This document shows positions 52,221 through 61,090 of a stretch of 64,000 nt of DNA, one piece after another (the stretch's first letter is position 1; each line of letters opens with the position of its first letter). This DNA is from Romeriopsis sp046049545 (GTDB taxonomy: Bacteria; Cyanobacteriota; Cyanobacteriia; Leptolyngbyales; Leptolyngbyaceae). Made by a program: the position numbers and the translations under genes. The stretch lies in NCBI GenBank assembly GCA_046049545.1, contig JBJORF010000001.1:62001-126000 (forward strand). Direction: 5' to 3'. Under the pieces are notes generated by a model. It did not search any database and had not been told where the DNA came from. It saw only the letters and a program-made list of their open reading frames with translations.

Positions 52221-53261
52221 ATGAAAACCAAAACCCCCAAGGTAGAAAAGTCGGCTAAGTTGTCACAAGCAACTCAGTCGCAGCCGTCCGTTAAATCGCA
52301 GCCGGAGTTGGAAGAAGAGTTTGATGCCTCCATGGCGGCGGATGACATGGAGCCGTTGAGTGATGAAGATTTAAGCCCGGAAGCATTGGCGAAGGTGATT
52401 CCCAAGGGGTCGAGCGATTATCTCGGGCTGTCTGACGACTCGGTTGGGATGTTCCTGCGGGAGATGGCACGCTATCCGCTTTTGACCCAGGCCGAGGAGA
52501 TTGAGTTAGCCCGCGAAATTGCGAAGGGCGGGGCGGATGGTGAGCGGGCGAAGCGAAAGTTAGTGCGTGCGAACCTCCGATTGGTTGTGTCGATCGCGAA
52601 AAAGTATCTGAACCGAGGGGTGCCGTTCCTGGATCTAATTCAGGAAGGCTCGATGGGGCTAATGCGGGCAGCCGAAAAGTTTGATTATGAGCGGGGTTAC
52701 AAGTTTTCGACCTATGCCTATTGGTGGATTCGGCAGGGCATTACGCGGGCGATCGCATCCCAGTCGCGAACGGTACGTCTGCCTGTGCATATGGTGGAAA
52801 AGCTGAACCAAGTGCGCAAGATTCGTCAGTCCTTGTCCCAGGAGCTCGGTCGTAAGCCGACTAAGCAGGAGCTAGCGGCGGCGCTGGATATGGAAGAGGA
52901 TAAGCTCGATCAAGTCCTCGATGTGAGCCAGCGGACGCTGTCGCTCCATGCTTGGGTGGGTAAGGATGAAGACACGGAGCTGATGCAGCTGATTGAGGAT
53001 GCGGATCACATCGGGCCGACGGACAGTTTGGATCGTCGCCTGCTGGTCGATCGGTTGAACTCTGTGCTCGATCACCTGAGCGATCGGGAACGAGAAATCA
53101 TCCGTTTGCGCTACGGGTTAACCGATGGCCAACACTATACGCTGACAGAAATCGGCAAAATTTACGACTTGTCTCGTGAGCGCGTCCGTCAGATTCAAGC
53201 CAAAGCGATGCGAAAGCTCCGTCATCCCCGTCGTCAAGCGCTCTTGAAGGACTGGGTTTAG
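52221..53261 (+). CDS. Group 2 sigma-70 RNA polymerase factor
   Basis: This 346-residue sigma factor has region 1.2 (DSVGMFLREMARYPLLTQAE), region 2 (FLDLIQEGSMGLMRAAEKFD then FSTYAYWWIRQGITRAI), region 3 and region 4 with YTLTEIGKIYDLSRERVRQI. The length, below that of cyanobacterial SigA, together with the altered region 1.2 points to a group 2 factor such as SigB-SigE, but I cannot assign which. These direct transcription under stress, nitrogen or dark conditions. The acidic N-terminus (residues 28-60) is disordered. A long leader precedes it. Confidence 0.92.
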   Translation: MKTKTPKVEKSAKLSQATQSQPSVKSQPELEEEFDASMAADDMEPLSDEDLSPEALAKVIPKGSSDYLGLSDDSVGMFLREMARYPLLTQAEEIELAREIAKGGADGERAKRKLVRANLRLVVSIAKKYLNRGVPFLDLIQEGSMGLMRAAEKFDYERGYKFSTYAYWWIRQGITRAIASQSRTVRLPVHMVEKLNQVRKIRQSLSQELGRKPTKQELAAALDMEEDKLDQVLDVSQRTLSLHAWVGKDEDTELMQLIEDADHIGPTDSLDRRLLVDRLNSVLDHLSDREREIIRLRYGLTDGQHYTLTEIGKIYDLSRERVRQIQAKAMRKLRHPRRQALLKDWV

Positions 53262-53340
53262 GAACAGGCTGAGTCCGATTGAGCGGCCTGTATCGATTGC
53301 TCAATCTGGTTCCAATGACGATTTTCAGTACGAATCATCC

Positions 53341-53376
53341 ACGCGATCGCGGAAATTTTCCACGATCGCGTTTTTT
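53341..53376 (+). terminator. Intrinsic terminator of the sigma factor gene
   Basis: A 9-bp stem ACGCGATCG/CGATCGCGT with a 12-13 base loop is followed by TTTTT, 79 bases past the stop. The stem uses the HIP1 core. Confidence 0.75.
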
Positions 53377-53616
53377 GTGATGAATGACACGCTGGCTAAG
53401 AATCAATTAAGAGCGGGCTAAAATTGGTGAAACGACTGCCTTATAAGGGTTTTCCGGTGCCGGATCGGTGAAATCGGATCCAAAGATGATATTTTTTGCA
53501 CGTAGATTTACGTATTTCTGCCCTAGTGTCCGATCGAGTTAATCCTTACGGTAGAAGACGATTGATATTTTGATTGCATAAACTGGGTGCTATCGTCCAG
53601 CAGCGCTACCACTGCA

Positions 53617-54024
53617 ATGATTTTTTTAGAGCAATCCGTGCTACGAGTTTTAGTCGCTGATGACCACGAATTGACCCGCTTTTCCTTGAAAGCGGCGTTG
53701 CGCAACCAGCCGGGAATCGAGCTGGTTGGGCTTGCTGTGAATGGCTTTGAGGCCGTTCAGATGGTTCAACAGCATCGCCCGGATGTGGTGATTCTGGATT
53801 TGCAGATGCCAGTGATGGATGGCATGAGCGCTGCCAGTGAGATTAAGCGTCATGTGCCGCAGGTGCAAATTCTGGCTTATTCTTCGTTGGAGGATCCCAA
53901 AGTGGAGCCGCTACTGCGGGAAGCAACCATTACGGAAATTTGTCACAAGGATACGCCAACGGCAGATTTGATCGCGAAGGTACGTCAAATGGGTCTGCCG
54001 TTGGTGGAATATCCGGTGTTTTAG
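53617..54024 (+). CDS. Stand-alone response regulator receiver
   Basis: This 135-residue protein is a single receiver domain. It has LVADDHELTR near the start, the phospho-acceptor in VVILDLQMPVMDG, and the conserved late Thr/Ser and Lys as LAYSSLEDP and CHKDTPT. There is no DNA-binding domain, so it probably passes signals by protein contact. No kinase gene is adjacent. The ATG at 53617 gives the normal start, and the longer frame from 53587 is less likely. The next gene is convergent. Confidence 0.88.
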   Translation: MIFLEQSVLRVLVADDHELTRFSLKAALRNQPGIELVGLAVNGFEAVQMVQQHRPDVVILDLQMPVMDGMSAASEIKRHVPQVQILAYSSLEDPKVEPLLREATITEICHKDTPTADLIAKVRQMGLPLVEYPVF

Positions 54025-54055
54025 GTACCTCTCGAACTCATCTCAAGCGGTTCAA

Positions 54056-54460
54056 TTACATCGAAACGGGCCCGATCGTTAGTTTGTAAGCCGCTGGGGT
54101 GGCGCTGCGACTCCCAACGAAAATATCGTAGGTGCCGCTGTTCCAGCGGCCAGGAATGGCAACTTTACCTTTGGAAACGGGGTCAGCTTGCACACAATAG
54201 CGTTGGTTGTTGCTACCGACGATCAACAGGGTTGCGTCGTTCGCACCTTCCAAGGCAAAGTTCAAGTTGGTGGCCCGATCGAGTTTGATTTGGTGGTTGG
54301 CTGCCTTGGCGATCGCTCCGGCACAGGCTTTATCCTGTACTGGGCCGCTGGAAGTGCCTTCCAAGGTCGTGGTTTGGTTCCCATTAATGGCCATCTGGGC
54401 GGTGGCTGTCCCCGCTACGGCCAAGCTGAGTCCGAGCATTAGAGCGGCGATAGTCTTCAT
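54056..54460 (-). CDS. Secreted beta-rich protein (PPC-like)
   Basis: This 134-residue protein has a signal peptide (IAALMLGLSLAVAGTATAQ, cut near residue 22) and a beta-sandwich pattern with two cysteines (DKACAGAIA and QRYCVQADP). The end (WNSGTYDIFVGSRSATPAAY) resembles bacterial pre-peptidase C-terminal domains. It is probably periplasmic or extracellular. No partner is nearby. Confidence 0.75.
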   Translation of the reverse strand: MKTIAALMLGLSLAVAGTATAQMAINGNQTTTLEGTSSGPVQDKACAGAIAKAANHQIKLDRATNLNFALEGANDATLLIVGSNNQRYCVQADPVSKGKVAIPGRWNSGTYDIFVGSRSATPAAYKLTIGPVSM

Positions 54461-54565
54461 GATGTGTGCCCTCGCGGCATAGCGATGCGTTCAAAGTGTG
54501 CGCATTGGCGCTTCCTTTTAGTATGTCGTACAGACTACAGAAATTGTGCCCGAGTGGTCTGTTCC

Positions 54566-56419
54566 CTAACTGGTCGCGTACTCTTCCAACCGCCGGGTGA
54601 TCTGGGCGAAGCCGTCGGAGCCGATTTGGCGGATGATTTCGGCCAGTTCTTGGCTGAGTAATTGGTCAAAGCGATCGCCCAGGCGTTGCTTCAGTTGCGT
54701 CAAGAGTGCGGCGGGTTGTCGCCAGTCACGCCAGTTGATTTGGTCAAAGTAATACAGCCCGAGGCAAGCGGCGTAGATTGCGTCGCCGGGGTGGGCAACC
54801 TGCTGGCAAGCCTGGGCCATGCTGGTGAAATGGCGGGCCTGGAGATAGAGATCGCCGCAGGTGTTGCTCGCTTGGAAACCCGTTTGGAGCCATTTTAGGC
54901 CCTCGGCGGGATGCCCGATCTGGATACAGAGGTTGGCGAGGGCGTTAGCGCAAATGCCTTCGCAGCGCTGGTCGCCGATGTCCTGGGCTTTGTCGATGCC
55001 GCTCATCAGATATTCCATGGCGGTTTCGTAGCCTTTGATCGGGGCTTCCATCAGTTGAGCTTGGTGGGCCGAGGCGGCACCCAGATGGGTCAGCGCATTG
55101 GCTTCACCCTGGACATCGCCCACTTGTCGCGCCAAGATTAATGCCCGTTGGGCTTGTTCGATCGCGATCGAACATTGGCTCTGCATGGTGGCGATGCGGC
55201 TGAGGTGATTGAGATTGGCGACCATGCAGACCGTATCGTCTTGGGACTGGGCGAGATCTAGGGCCTGCTGATGGAGTTTTTCGGCTTCTTGGCATTTACC
55301 CGAAAGGATCACGAGACTGCCGACGAGCGTGAGGATGCGGGCTTTTTCGGTCTGGGCTTCGGGGTGATTTAGGGTGGGACTGAGGTAGCGGAGGGCGTTG
55401 CATAGGGTTTTGTTTTCGGGGGTGTGCTGGGCGTTGCCGTAGAGCGGGAACTGGGGGTGCTGGGTGAAGGTTTGCAACATTTGCCGACCGATCGTCACTG
55501 CGCTCTGGCTTAGGGGGGCGCGGGTTTGGCTGTTGAGGCTGGCACAGCGCCCCAAGCCCTGTCCCAGTTGCACCCAAGTGCTGGCAAAGCCGAGGTAGAG
55601 GGCGCTGATCAGTTGCTGGGCGGCGGGTTCGTTGTAGGGCTGTTGGTGGGCCCAGCGCAGTAGGCCCTGCTGGGCGCGTTGCAGCACGAGGATGAGTTCG
55701 AGCCAGTTGCTGAGGTTGATTTGGTCGCTGGTGCTGATCCAGGCTTCGACGGATTCTTGGCGATGCAGGATATCAAATAGCTGTTGGGTGAGCGGCCCGA
55801 TCGCTTGGATTGACCATAAAGCCCAAGGACTTTTCGCTTGATGGGCGGCTTGACCGGGCGATCGGGGCTGATAGAGCCAGCTAACGAGGTAACGGTCGAT
55901 GTTTTTCCACGATTGAATGCCCTGCTCGATGCCCTTGGCATATTGCCGGAAGCGATCGCGGTTGTCCGGCTGACAGGGGGCGCTGGCGAGGTTACGGGCT
56001 AGCTGTTCCAGATGCGGTAGTGGCAAGGCGTTGCTGGCCTTGGGACTCAGGCTGCTGGTGAGGAGCGCCATCTGCTCCGCTGCATCGGCATTGCTGAGCT
56101 GGAAGAGGGTGTGGGCGACAATATCTTGGCTGTTGATTTCGCGCTGGTAGCGCTGCCATTCGCGCTGGATCGTTTGCAGCGTTTGCAACTGTCGCTGGGC
56201 CTGCGCTTGGGCGCGACCATCGCGGCCTGACTCCTGAAGTTGGGTTTCGATTTGGCGGAGGCGCTGGTCGAGGCATTGGTTGAACAGTGCTTCGGTGGTC
56301 GGTTCCAGCTCATCGGCGATGCGGCTGTAGATGTGATCGCCCGATCGCAGCGTGCCGCGCAGTCCCGTTTGCACGAGGTTGTCAATCAAATGGTCGTAGC
56401 GGCTTTGGAGATGGGACAT
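54566..56419 (-). CDS. TPR-containing cytoplasmic protein
   Basis: This 617-residue helical protein has tetratricopeptide-like repeats in the C-terminal half (AEKLHQQALDLAQSQDDTVC, ANALTHLGAASAHQAQLMEA, and CEGICANALANLCIQIGHP followed by AEGLKWLQTGF). The N-terminal 250 residues are helical and Gln-rich with no known domain. TPR proteins mediate protein contacts. It is on its own strand segment with a repeat-rich leader, and its function is unknown. Confidence 0.75.
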   Translation of the reverse strand: MSHLQSRYDHLIDNLVQTGLRGTLRSGDHIYSRIADELEPTTEALFNQCLDQRLRQIETQLQESGRDGRAQAQAQRQLQTLQTIQREWQRYQREINSQDIVAHTLFQLSNADAAEQMALLTSSLSPKASNALPLPHLEQLARNLASAPCQPDNRDRFRQYAKGIEQGIQSWKNIDRYLVSWLYQPRSPGQAAHQAKSPWALWSIQAIGPLTQQLFDILHRQESVEAWISTSDQINLSNWLELILVLQRAQQGLLRWAHQQPYNEPAAQQLISALYLGFASTWVQLGQGLGRCASLNSQTRAPLSQSAVTIGRQMLQTFTQHPQFPLYGNAQHTPENKTLCNALRYLSPTLNHPEAQTEKARILTLVGSLVILSGKCQEAEKLHQQALDLAQSQDDTVCMVANLNHLSRIATMQSQCSIAIEQAQRALILARQVGDVQGEANALTHLGAASAHQAQLMEAPIKGYETAMEYLMSGIDKAQDIGDQRCEGICANALANLCIQIGHPAEGLKWLQTGFQASNTCGDLYLQARHFTSMAQACQQVAHPGDAIYAACLGLYYFDQINWRDWRQPAALLTQLKQRLGDRFDQLLSQELAEIIRQIGSDGFAQITRRLEEYATS

Positions 56420-56451
56420 ACATCAGGCAACAGGTGGGAACGCGGACCAAG

Positions 56452-56496
56452 GGCAACGCTTAATCTGGCAACGCTTAATCTGGTGATGCTTAATCT
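56452..56496. repeat. 15-bp tandem array, three units
   Basis: GGCAACGCTTAATCT occurs twice perfectly and a third time with two changes (GGTGATGCTTAATCT). The array lies 32 bases upstream of the TPR gene start. Confidence 0.92.
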
Positions 56497-56585
56497 AAAG
56501 GTGTTAAGCAATTCCACTGAGTGTAACTTGTCAATTGGCCCCGAGACTTCCGCCGAATGACAGGTTTTCTCAGCGTAATGGCGGA

Positions 56586-56652
56586 GGGCTTCGGCGTGGC
56601 TCAGCCCTCCAAGGTGGTCGATGGTGGAGCCGGGCTTCGGCGTGGCTCAGCC
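56586..56652. repeat. Pair of 21-bp direct repeats
   Basis: A 21-base sequence beginning GGGCTTCGGCGTGGCTCAGC occurs at 56586-56606 and again at 56632-56652, identical, with 25 bases between. The first copy is flanked by GGA and TCC, so GGAGGGC and GCCCTCC form a hairpin. Confidence 0.9.
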
Positions 56653-56705
56653 ATCAGTTCTGGGAATCTTGTTTCGAAAATCTTGTTTCGAGAAGTCACG
56701 ATCAC

Positions 56706-56795
56706 CCAGTGGGTTGAGCGTCAGCCGAAACCCACGGCGCTCAGTGCGAGACAACACCGATCGCCCAGTGCGTTGAGCAACCGCCGAAACCCACG
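56706..56795. repeat. Two tandem hairpin repeats
   Basis: Two related units of about 33 bases share the pattern CCCAGTG-GTTGAGC...CCGAAACCCACGG at about 56704-56736 and 56764-56795. In the first, GTGGGTT and AACCCAC form a stem. They lie just beyond the NAD kinase stop codon and belong to a common cyanobacterial GGGTTGAGC...AACCC repeat type. Confidence 0.8.
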
Positions 56796-56797
56796 GT

Positions 56798-57712
56798 TTA
56801 ATTACGATTGTCGTTGCTGTAGCGGATGCGGCTCCCGGCCCATTGGAGCTTTTCGCGCAAGGTTTGGTAGTAGGAATAGTCTTCGCGCAGGATGATGAAC
56901 TGGGCATCGCAGTCGGCGGTGCGGATGTCCACCCGCTGTCCGGGCCAAATTGGTGTGGCGAGCACGCCGTCCATCCAGAGTTTGGTATTGACATCGCGAT
57001 CCATCAATGGCCAAACGCTGACCACACATCCCGGCGGGAGCACGATCGGGCGACTGGACAAACTCAAGGGACAGATCGGCGTGACAATGATCGCTTCCAT
57101 ACCGGGATGAACGATCGGCCCATTGGCCGCGACGGTGTAGCAAGTTGATCCGGTGGGCGTTGCAATCAGCAAACCATCGCCCTGATATTGGTCCACCACT
57201 GCGCCGTCGATTTCCATTTCCAGGATTGAAGTCAACATGCGATCGGCGGCAGCGGGCTTGACGCACATTTCATTCAATGCCAGGTAGCGATCGCTGGCGG
57301 GTTCCAGATTCGTGCGGTGGCCTTCGTAGAGCGTCGCCTGGAGCATCATCCGGCGCTGCACCGCGTAGCGATCGGTGCTGAGTCGTTCCCAGAGGACTTC
57401 GCCGTTCAAGGCCTCGGGGGATTCGGCTAAAAATCCTAAATGCCCGCCAATGTTCAAGGCCAGAATCGGTACGCCAGCGGGGGCTAAATGTCTTGCGGCG
57501 GCCAGGGCGGTGCCATCGCCGCCCACGATGATGGCTAGATCGATCGGGTCATCGGCAATCAGGAATACCGGGTAGGGATTATCATGCGGGCCAGCAGCTC
57601 CCATCAGCACAGTCACACCATGCTGTTCCAAGACCTGGGCACATTGGCCTGCCCAGCGCTGACTCACCGCTTCGTTGGCCTTGTAGGCAATGATGACTTG
57701 CTTCAGCTGCAT
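56798..57712 (-). CDS. nadK: NAD(+) kinase
   Basis: This 304-residue kinase has the GGDGTALAAARHLA motif near residue 57, the NE/D motif LALNEMCVKP near 145, and GDGLLIATPTGSTCYTVAAN. It makes NADP from NAD and ATP, which feeds photosynthetic electron flow. The length is normal for one of the two cyanobacterial isoforms. It is followed on the minus strand by a repeat cluster and preceded by ndhE (24 bases), so it may share the ndh operon's transcript. Confidence 0.96.
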   Translation of the reverse strand: MQLKQVIIAYKANEAVSQRWAGQCAQVLEQHGVTVLMGAAGPHDNPYPVFLIADDPIDLAIIVGGDGTALAAARHLAPAGVPILALNIGGHLGFLAESPEALNGEVLWERLSTDRYAVQRRMMLQATLYEGHRTNLEPASDRYLALNEMCVKPAAADRMLTSILEMEIDGAVVDQYQGDGLLIATPTGSTCYTVAANGPIVHPGMEAIIVTPICPLSLSSRPIVLPPGCVVSVWPLMDRDVNTKLWMDGVLATPIWPGQRVDIRTADCDAQFIILREDYSYYQTLREKLQWAGSRIRYSNDNRN

Positions 57713-57736
57713 GGGTTCAGACTGACTGGACGGGAG

Positions 57737-58045
57737 CTACCACTTCAGCAGATTAAACTGTTCCATGTCGATCGTATCGCGGTTGCGGTAGATCGACAGG
57801 ACGATCGCCAGACCCACGGCAGCTTCAGCGGCGGCGATCGCGATCACAAATGTCGTGAACACCTGACCTTTAATCCCTTGAGGGTCGAGGTAGTTAGCGA
57901 AAGCGACCAGGTTCAAGTTGACGGCGTTTAGCATTAGCTCGATCGACATGAGCACGCGCACGGCGTTGCGGCTAGTGACCAAGCCATAGATGCCAATGCA
58001 GAAGAGCGCGGCGGCGATCAAGAGAAAGTATTGCAGTTGCAGCAT
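57737..58045 (-). CDS. ndhE: NDH-1 subunit 4L (NuoK)
   Basis: This 102-residue protein of three transmembrane helices has the NuoK core (AVRVLMSIELMLNAVNLNLV with a conserved membrane glutamate). It is part of the proton-pumping antiporter-like module of the photosynthetic NDH-1 complex. The start at 58045 (MLQLQYFLLIAAALF) matches the family better than 58069. It is 30 bases after ndhG. Confidence 0.97.
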   Translation of the reverse strand: MLQLQYFLLIAAALFCIGIYGLVTSRNAVRVLMSIELMLNAVNLNLVAFANYLDPQGIKGQVFTTFVIAIAAAEAAVGLAIVLSIYRNRDTIDMEQFNLLKW

Positions 58046-58075
58046 GGGAAAAGTTGCTTGGGGAATCAAAGACAG

Positions 58076-58687
58076 TTAGGAATTCGTAGAATTGTTGCTC
58101 GAACCCACCAATTCACGGGGGCGCTCCGGCAGCATCAGCGCTTCATCTTCACCCTTCGGCGAACGAATTTCCGGGATGAATTCGCGGCGGGCCAGAACGA
58201 TCGCGCCAATCAAGGCGACTAGCAGCAGTACCGATGCGATTTCAAACGGCAGCAAGAAATCCGTGAAGAAGTGAATCCCGATTTTAACGATCGCCCCATC
58301 TCCGGCGGGCGTTTCGCTAGAAATCGCCCAGGGTGTGCGCAGCACCATCGTACTGAGCAAGGCCATAATCCCGCCGCAGACAACCGCAGAAGCGAGTTTT
58401 CGCACAGCGGCACCTTTGATCGCCACGAAATCTTCACGCTTGTTCACGAGCATAATCGCAAACAAAATCAGGACATTGACTGCGCCGACGTAGACCAAAA
58501 CCTGCGCGGTGGCGACGAAATCGGCATTGAGCAGGATATACAGCCCCGCCATGCTGACAAACACCCCGGCTAATAAGAAGGCCGAATAGACGATGTTATC
58601 GAGTAAAACTACCGCCAATGCGCCCCCGAGCATCATCACTGTCAAGATGCCAAACGCAACGACCTGAACGCCTTCTGCTAAATTCAC
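58076..58687 (-). CDS. ndhG: NDH-1 subunit 6 (NuoJ)
   Basis: This 203-residue protein with five membrane helices has VAFGILTVMMLGGALAVVLL and VLVYVGAVNVLILFAIMLV, typical of NuoJ. The C-terminal tail after residue 180 is polar. It is separated from ndhI by 78 bases that contain a 15-bp tandem repeat. Confidence 0.96.
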   Translation of the reverse strand: MNLAEGVQVVAFGILTVMMLGGALAVVLLDNIVYSAFLLAGVFVSMAGLYILLNADFVATAQVLVYVGAVNVLILFAIMLVNKREDFVAIKGAAVRKLASAVVCGGIMALLSTMVLRTPWAISSETPAGDGAIVKIGIHFFTDFLLPFEIASVLLLVALIGAIVLARREFIPEIRSPKGEDEALMLPERPRELVGSSNNSTNS

Positions 58688-58723
58688 TAATCCACTCCTA
58701 CTTCACTGCTTAAGTCGATCGGG

Positions 58724-58763
58724 CGCTGATTGCCGCGCCGCTGATTGCTGCGCCGCTGACTTC
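58724..58763. repeat. 15-bp tandem repeat between ndhI and ndhG
   Basis: Two copies of CGCTGATTGCCGCGC (one base different) and a partial third lie between the stop of ndhI and the start of ndhG. The array begins three bases after the ndhI stop on the transcribed strand. Confidence 0.85.
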
Positions 58764-58765
58764 CT

Positions 58766-59368
58766 CTATTCTTCTGTCTTCGCTGCCTTGGCGCTGGCAT
58801 CCACGATTTCCTGGGGCAATTTCCCCGCGCGCCGCGATCCAGCGGGCAACTCATGCGGATCCATCACACCCTTCGGTAGATAGGCCAACTGCTTCATCGG
58901 CGTGACCATTGGGTCGTTCGTGACCTTGTAGGGCAAGCGACCGAGGGCTACATTATCGTAGTTCAACTCATGCCGCTCATAGACTGCCAGCTCATATTCT
59001 TCGGTCATCGAAAGGCAGTTGGTGGGGCAATACTCGACACAGTTGCCGCAGAAAATGCAAACGCCAAAGTCGATGCTGTAGTTGCGGAGGACTTTTTTCT
59101 TCGTGGCTTTATCGAAGGTCCAATCCACCACAGGGAGGTTGATCGGACAAACGCGCACGCATACCTCGCAGGCAATGCACTTATCGAATTCGTAATGAAT
59201 TCGCCCCCGAAAACGCTCTGAGGGAATCAGTTTTTCGTAGGGATATTGGACGGTGACTGGACGGCGACGCATGTGGTCAAAGGTGACTGAAAGACCCTGC
59301 CCAATGTACTTGGCGGCCTGAACTGCCTCTTTACCGTAGTCGGTGACTTGCTTCAAAAAGTTCATCAT
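58766..59368 (-). CDS. ndhI: NDH-1 subunit I (NuoI)
   Basis: This 200-residue ferredoxin-like subunit has two [4Fe-4S] motifs: CIACEVCVRVCPINLP near residues 66-81 and CIFCGNCVEYCPTNCL near 105-120. It passes electrons from ferredoxin to the quinone site of NDH-1. It is in the usual place, 36 bases after ndhA. The C-terminal tail is rich in Lys/Ala. Confidence 0.97.
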   Translation of the reverse strand: MMNFLKQVTDYGKEAVQAAKYIGQGLSVTFDHMRRRPVTVQYPYEKLIPSERFRGRIHYEFDKCIACEVCVRVCPINLPVVDWTFDKATKKKVLRNYSIDFGVCIFCGNCVEYCPTNCLSMTEEYELAVYERHELNYDNVALGRLPYKVTNDPMVTPMKQLAYLPKGVMDPHELPAGSRRAGKLPQEIVDASAKAAKTEE

Positions 59369-59404
59369 CGCATTTGACCTTCAAGGGTTAGTTTGCCAAA
59401 ACAG

Positions 59405-60523
59405 TTAGCCACCAAAGGCGACAGGGATGGCCAGCTTCAGGCCAGCAGTGAACAGTAGGTTCACCAAGGATACGGGGAGGAGGAACTTCCAGCCAAGATT
59501 CAGCAGTTGATCGATCCGCACGCGCGGCACGGTCCACCGAATCAAAACGGCGAAGAACAACAAGAGATAGGCTTTGAACAGCATCATGACAATGCCGAGA
59601 GCGGCAGTAATCACTTGCAGCCAGGGGGTGGTGTCGGCGACACCGAGTAGGCCACCCAGGGCATCCGCCGGAATCGGGGCCTCCCAGCCGCCCAGATAGA
59701 GGACGGAAAACAGCAGCGCTGACAGCACCAAGTTGACGTAGTTACTCAGATAGAACAGCGCGAACTTCATACCGGAATATTCGGTCTGATAACCTGCAAC
59801 TAATTCTTCCTCGGCTTCTGGCAAGTCAAATGGGGTGCGTTCACATTCCGCCAAGGCCGCGATCCAAAAAATGATGAAGCCGACGGGTTGTCGCCAGATG
59901 TTCCAACCGAGGATGCCGTAGCCTGCTTGCTGATTGACGATATCGATCGTGCTGAGCGAGTTCGACATCATCACGACGGCCATCACGGCCAGAGCCAGGG
60001 GCAGCTCATAGGCTAGGGATTGGGCGGCGGCGCGCAGTCCACCCAGTAAGGAATACTTGTTATTCGACGAGTAACCCGCCATTAACAGGCCGATCGGCAC
60101 TACGCTCGATAGGGCAATCCAGAGGAAAATCCCCATATTGATATTGGTGATCACCAAGTTTTGACCAAATGGGATGATCAGGTAGGACAAGAATACCGGA
60201 ATGATCACGATGATTGGTCCGAGCGTGAAGAGCCAAGGGTCAGACTTGGCCGGAATCACGTCTTCTTTGAACACCAGTTTGATCCCGTCGGCCATGGCAA
60301 TCAACACGCCAAACGGCCCCATGTATTCTGGACCGATCCGTTGCTGGGCGGCTGCGGAAATTTTCCGCTCGAGCCACACAGCGATTAGACAGCCTACCGT
60401 CGCGGCTACCAACATAATCACCATCGGCAAGGGCAACCAAAAGGCTTTGGCCGCGCCCGGGGGCAACCCGAGATCTTGCAGCGATTGGATGAAGCTGCCT
60501 TGTAGATCAATTCCGGCATTCAT
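59405..60523 (-). CDS. ndhA: NDH-1 subunit 1 (NuoH)
   Basis: This 372-residue protein of about eight membrane helices has RIGPEYMGPFGVLIAMADGI, FDLPEAEEELVAGYQTEYSG and ALAECERTPFDLPEAEEEL, the quinone-cavity motifs of NuoH. It is the first gene of ndhA-I-G-E, the typical cyanobacterial order. The promoter probably lies in the 560 bases upstream. Confidence 0.97.
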   Translation of the reverse strand: MNAGIDLQGSFIQSLQDLGLPPGAAKAFWLPLPMVIMLVAATVGCLIAVWLERKISAAAQQRIGPEYMGPFGVLIAMADGIKLVFKEDVIPAKSDPWLFTLGPIIVIIPVFLSYLIIPFGQNLVITNINMGIFLWIALSSVVPIGLLMAGYSSNNKYSLLGGLRAAAQSLAYELPLALAVMAVVMMSNSLSTIDIVNQQAGYGILGWNIWRQPVGFIIFWIAALAECERTPFDLPEAEEELVAGYQTEYSGMKFALFYLSNYVNLVLSALLFSVLYLGGWEAPIPADALGGLLGVADTTPWLQVITAALGIVMMLFKAYLLLFFAVLIRWTVPRVRIDQLLNLGWKFLLPVSLVNLLFTAGLKLAIPVAFGG

Positions 60524-61090
60524 AAAAGATTCTCAACCGATCGATATAGCGGGCAAGGGACTACGGTGCGGCTGACACAGGTGGCATTGCCAAACCGGTC
60601 ACCCTGCGACTGCACTTTGCAGTTGGTCGCCCTTAGTTAGTATAGCGGCGTTCTGGAAACCGCAAAAGCCGGAAAATTCAATGGATCTGCATCTTACGTG
60701 ATCTATGGGTCATGCCGCTGGGCAAAACAGGGTAAGCCATCCGGGGCGATCGCGGGTGCCGCCCCTGACGGCTTACCCCGAAGCACCCCCAGACCGAACA
60801 GACCCCACCCCCCTATCGTCAATTCCTGATCCGTCAGCGAATATATACTTCGGCCAAATAATTATGATCCAAATTCTTTGCTGACCCCTTTAAACGAAAT
60901 AAACCCCCAGAGGGTTTCTGAGGGCTGGAGTTCCTGAAAATCGTCACAATACTATGGTGCCAAGAAATTCTCCGTAGGGGAAGGGGTGTCCGACCCATGG
61001 GGGTGGATGACCCCTCACCGTTGATTTGCGGCTGATTGTTGTCAGTTTAGGTGCTGTCCGATACCGGAATGGCATCGGACAGTTCCTTGT
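60524..61090. other. Intergenic region gltA / ndhA
   Basis: This is 567 bases with no convincing gene. It contains a short palindrome AAACCCCCAGAGGGTTT at 60901-60917 and a dispersed-repeat-like stretch (CCGTAGGGGAAGGGGTGTCC) near 60972. Promoters for the ndh operon and the end of gltA transcription should lie here. Confidence 0.5.
61054..61082 (-). terminator. Hairpin after gltA
   Basis: CTGTCCGATACC and GGCATCGGACAG form a stem of about 12 bp (one mismatch) with a 5-base loop. It begins eight bases beyond the gltA stop. A T run is absent, so it may be a weak or processing hairpin. Confidence 0.55.
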
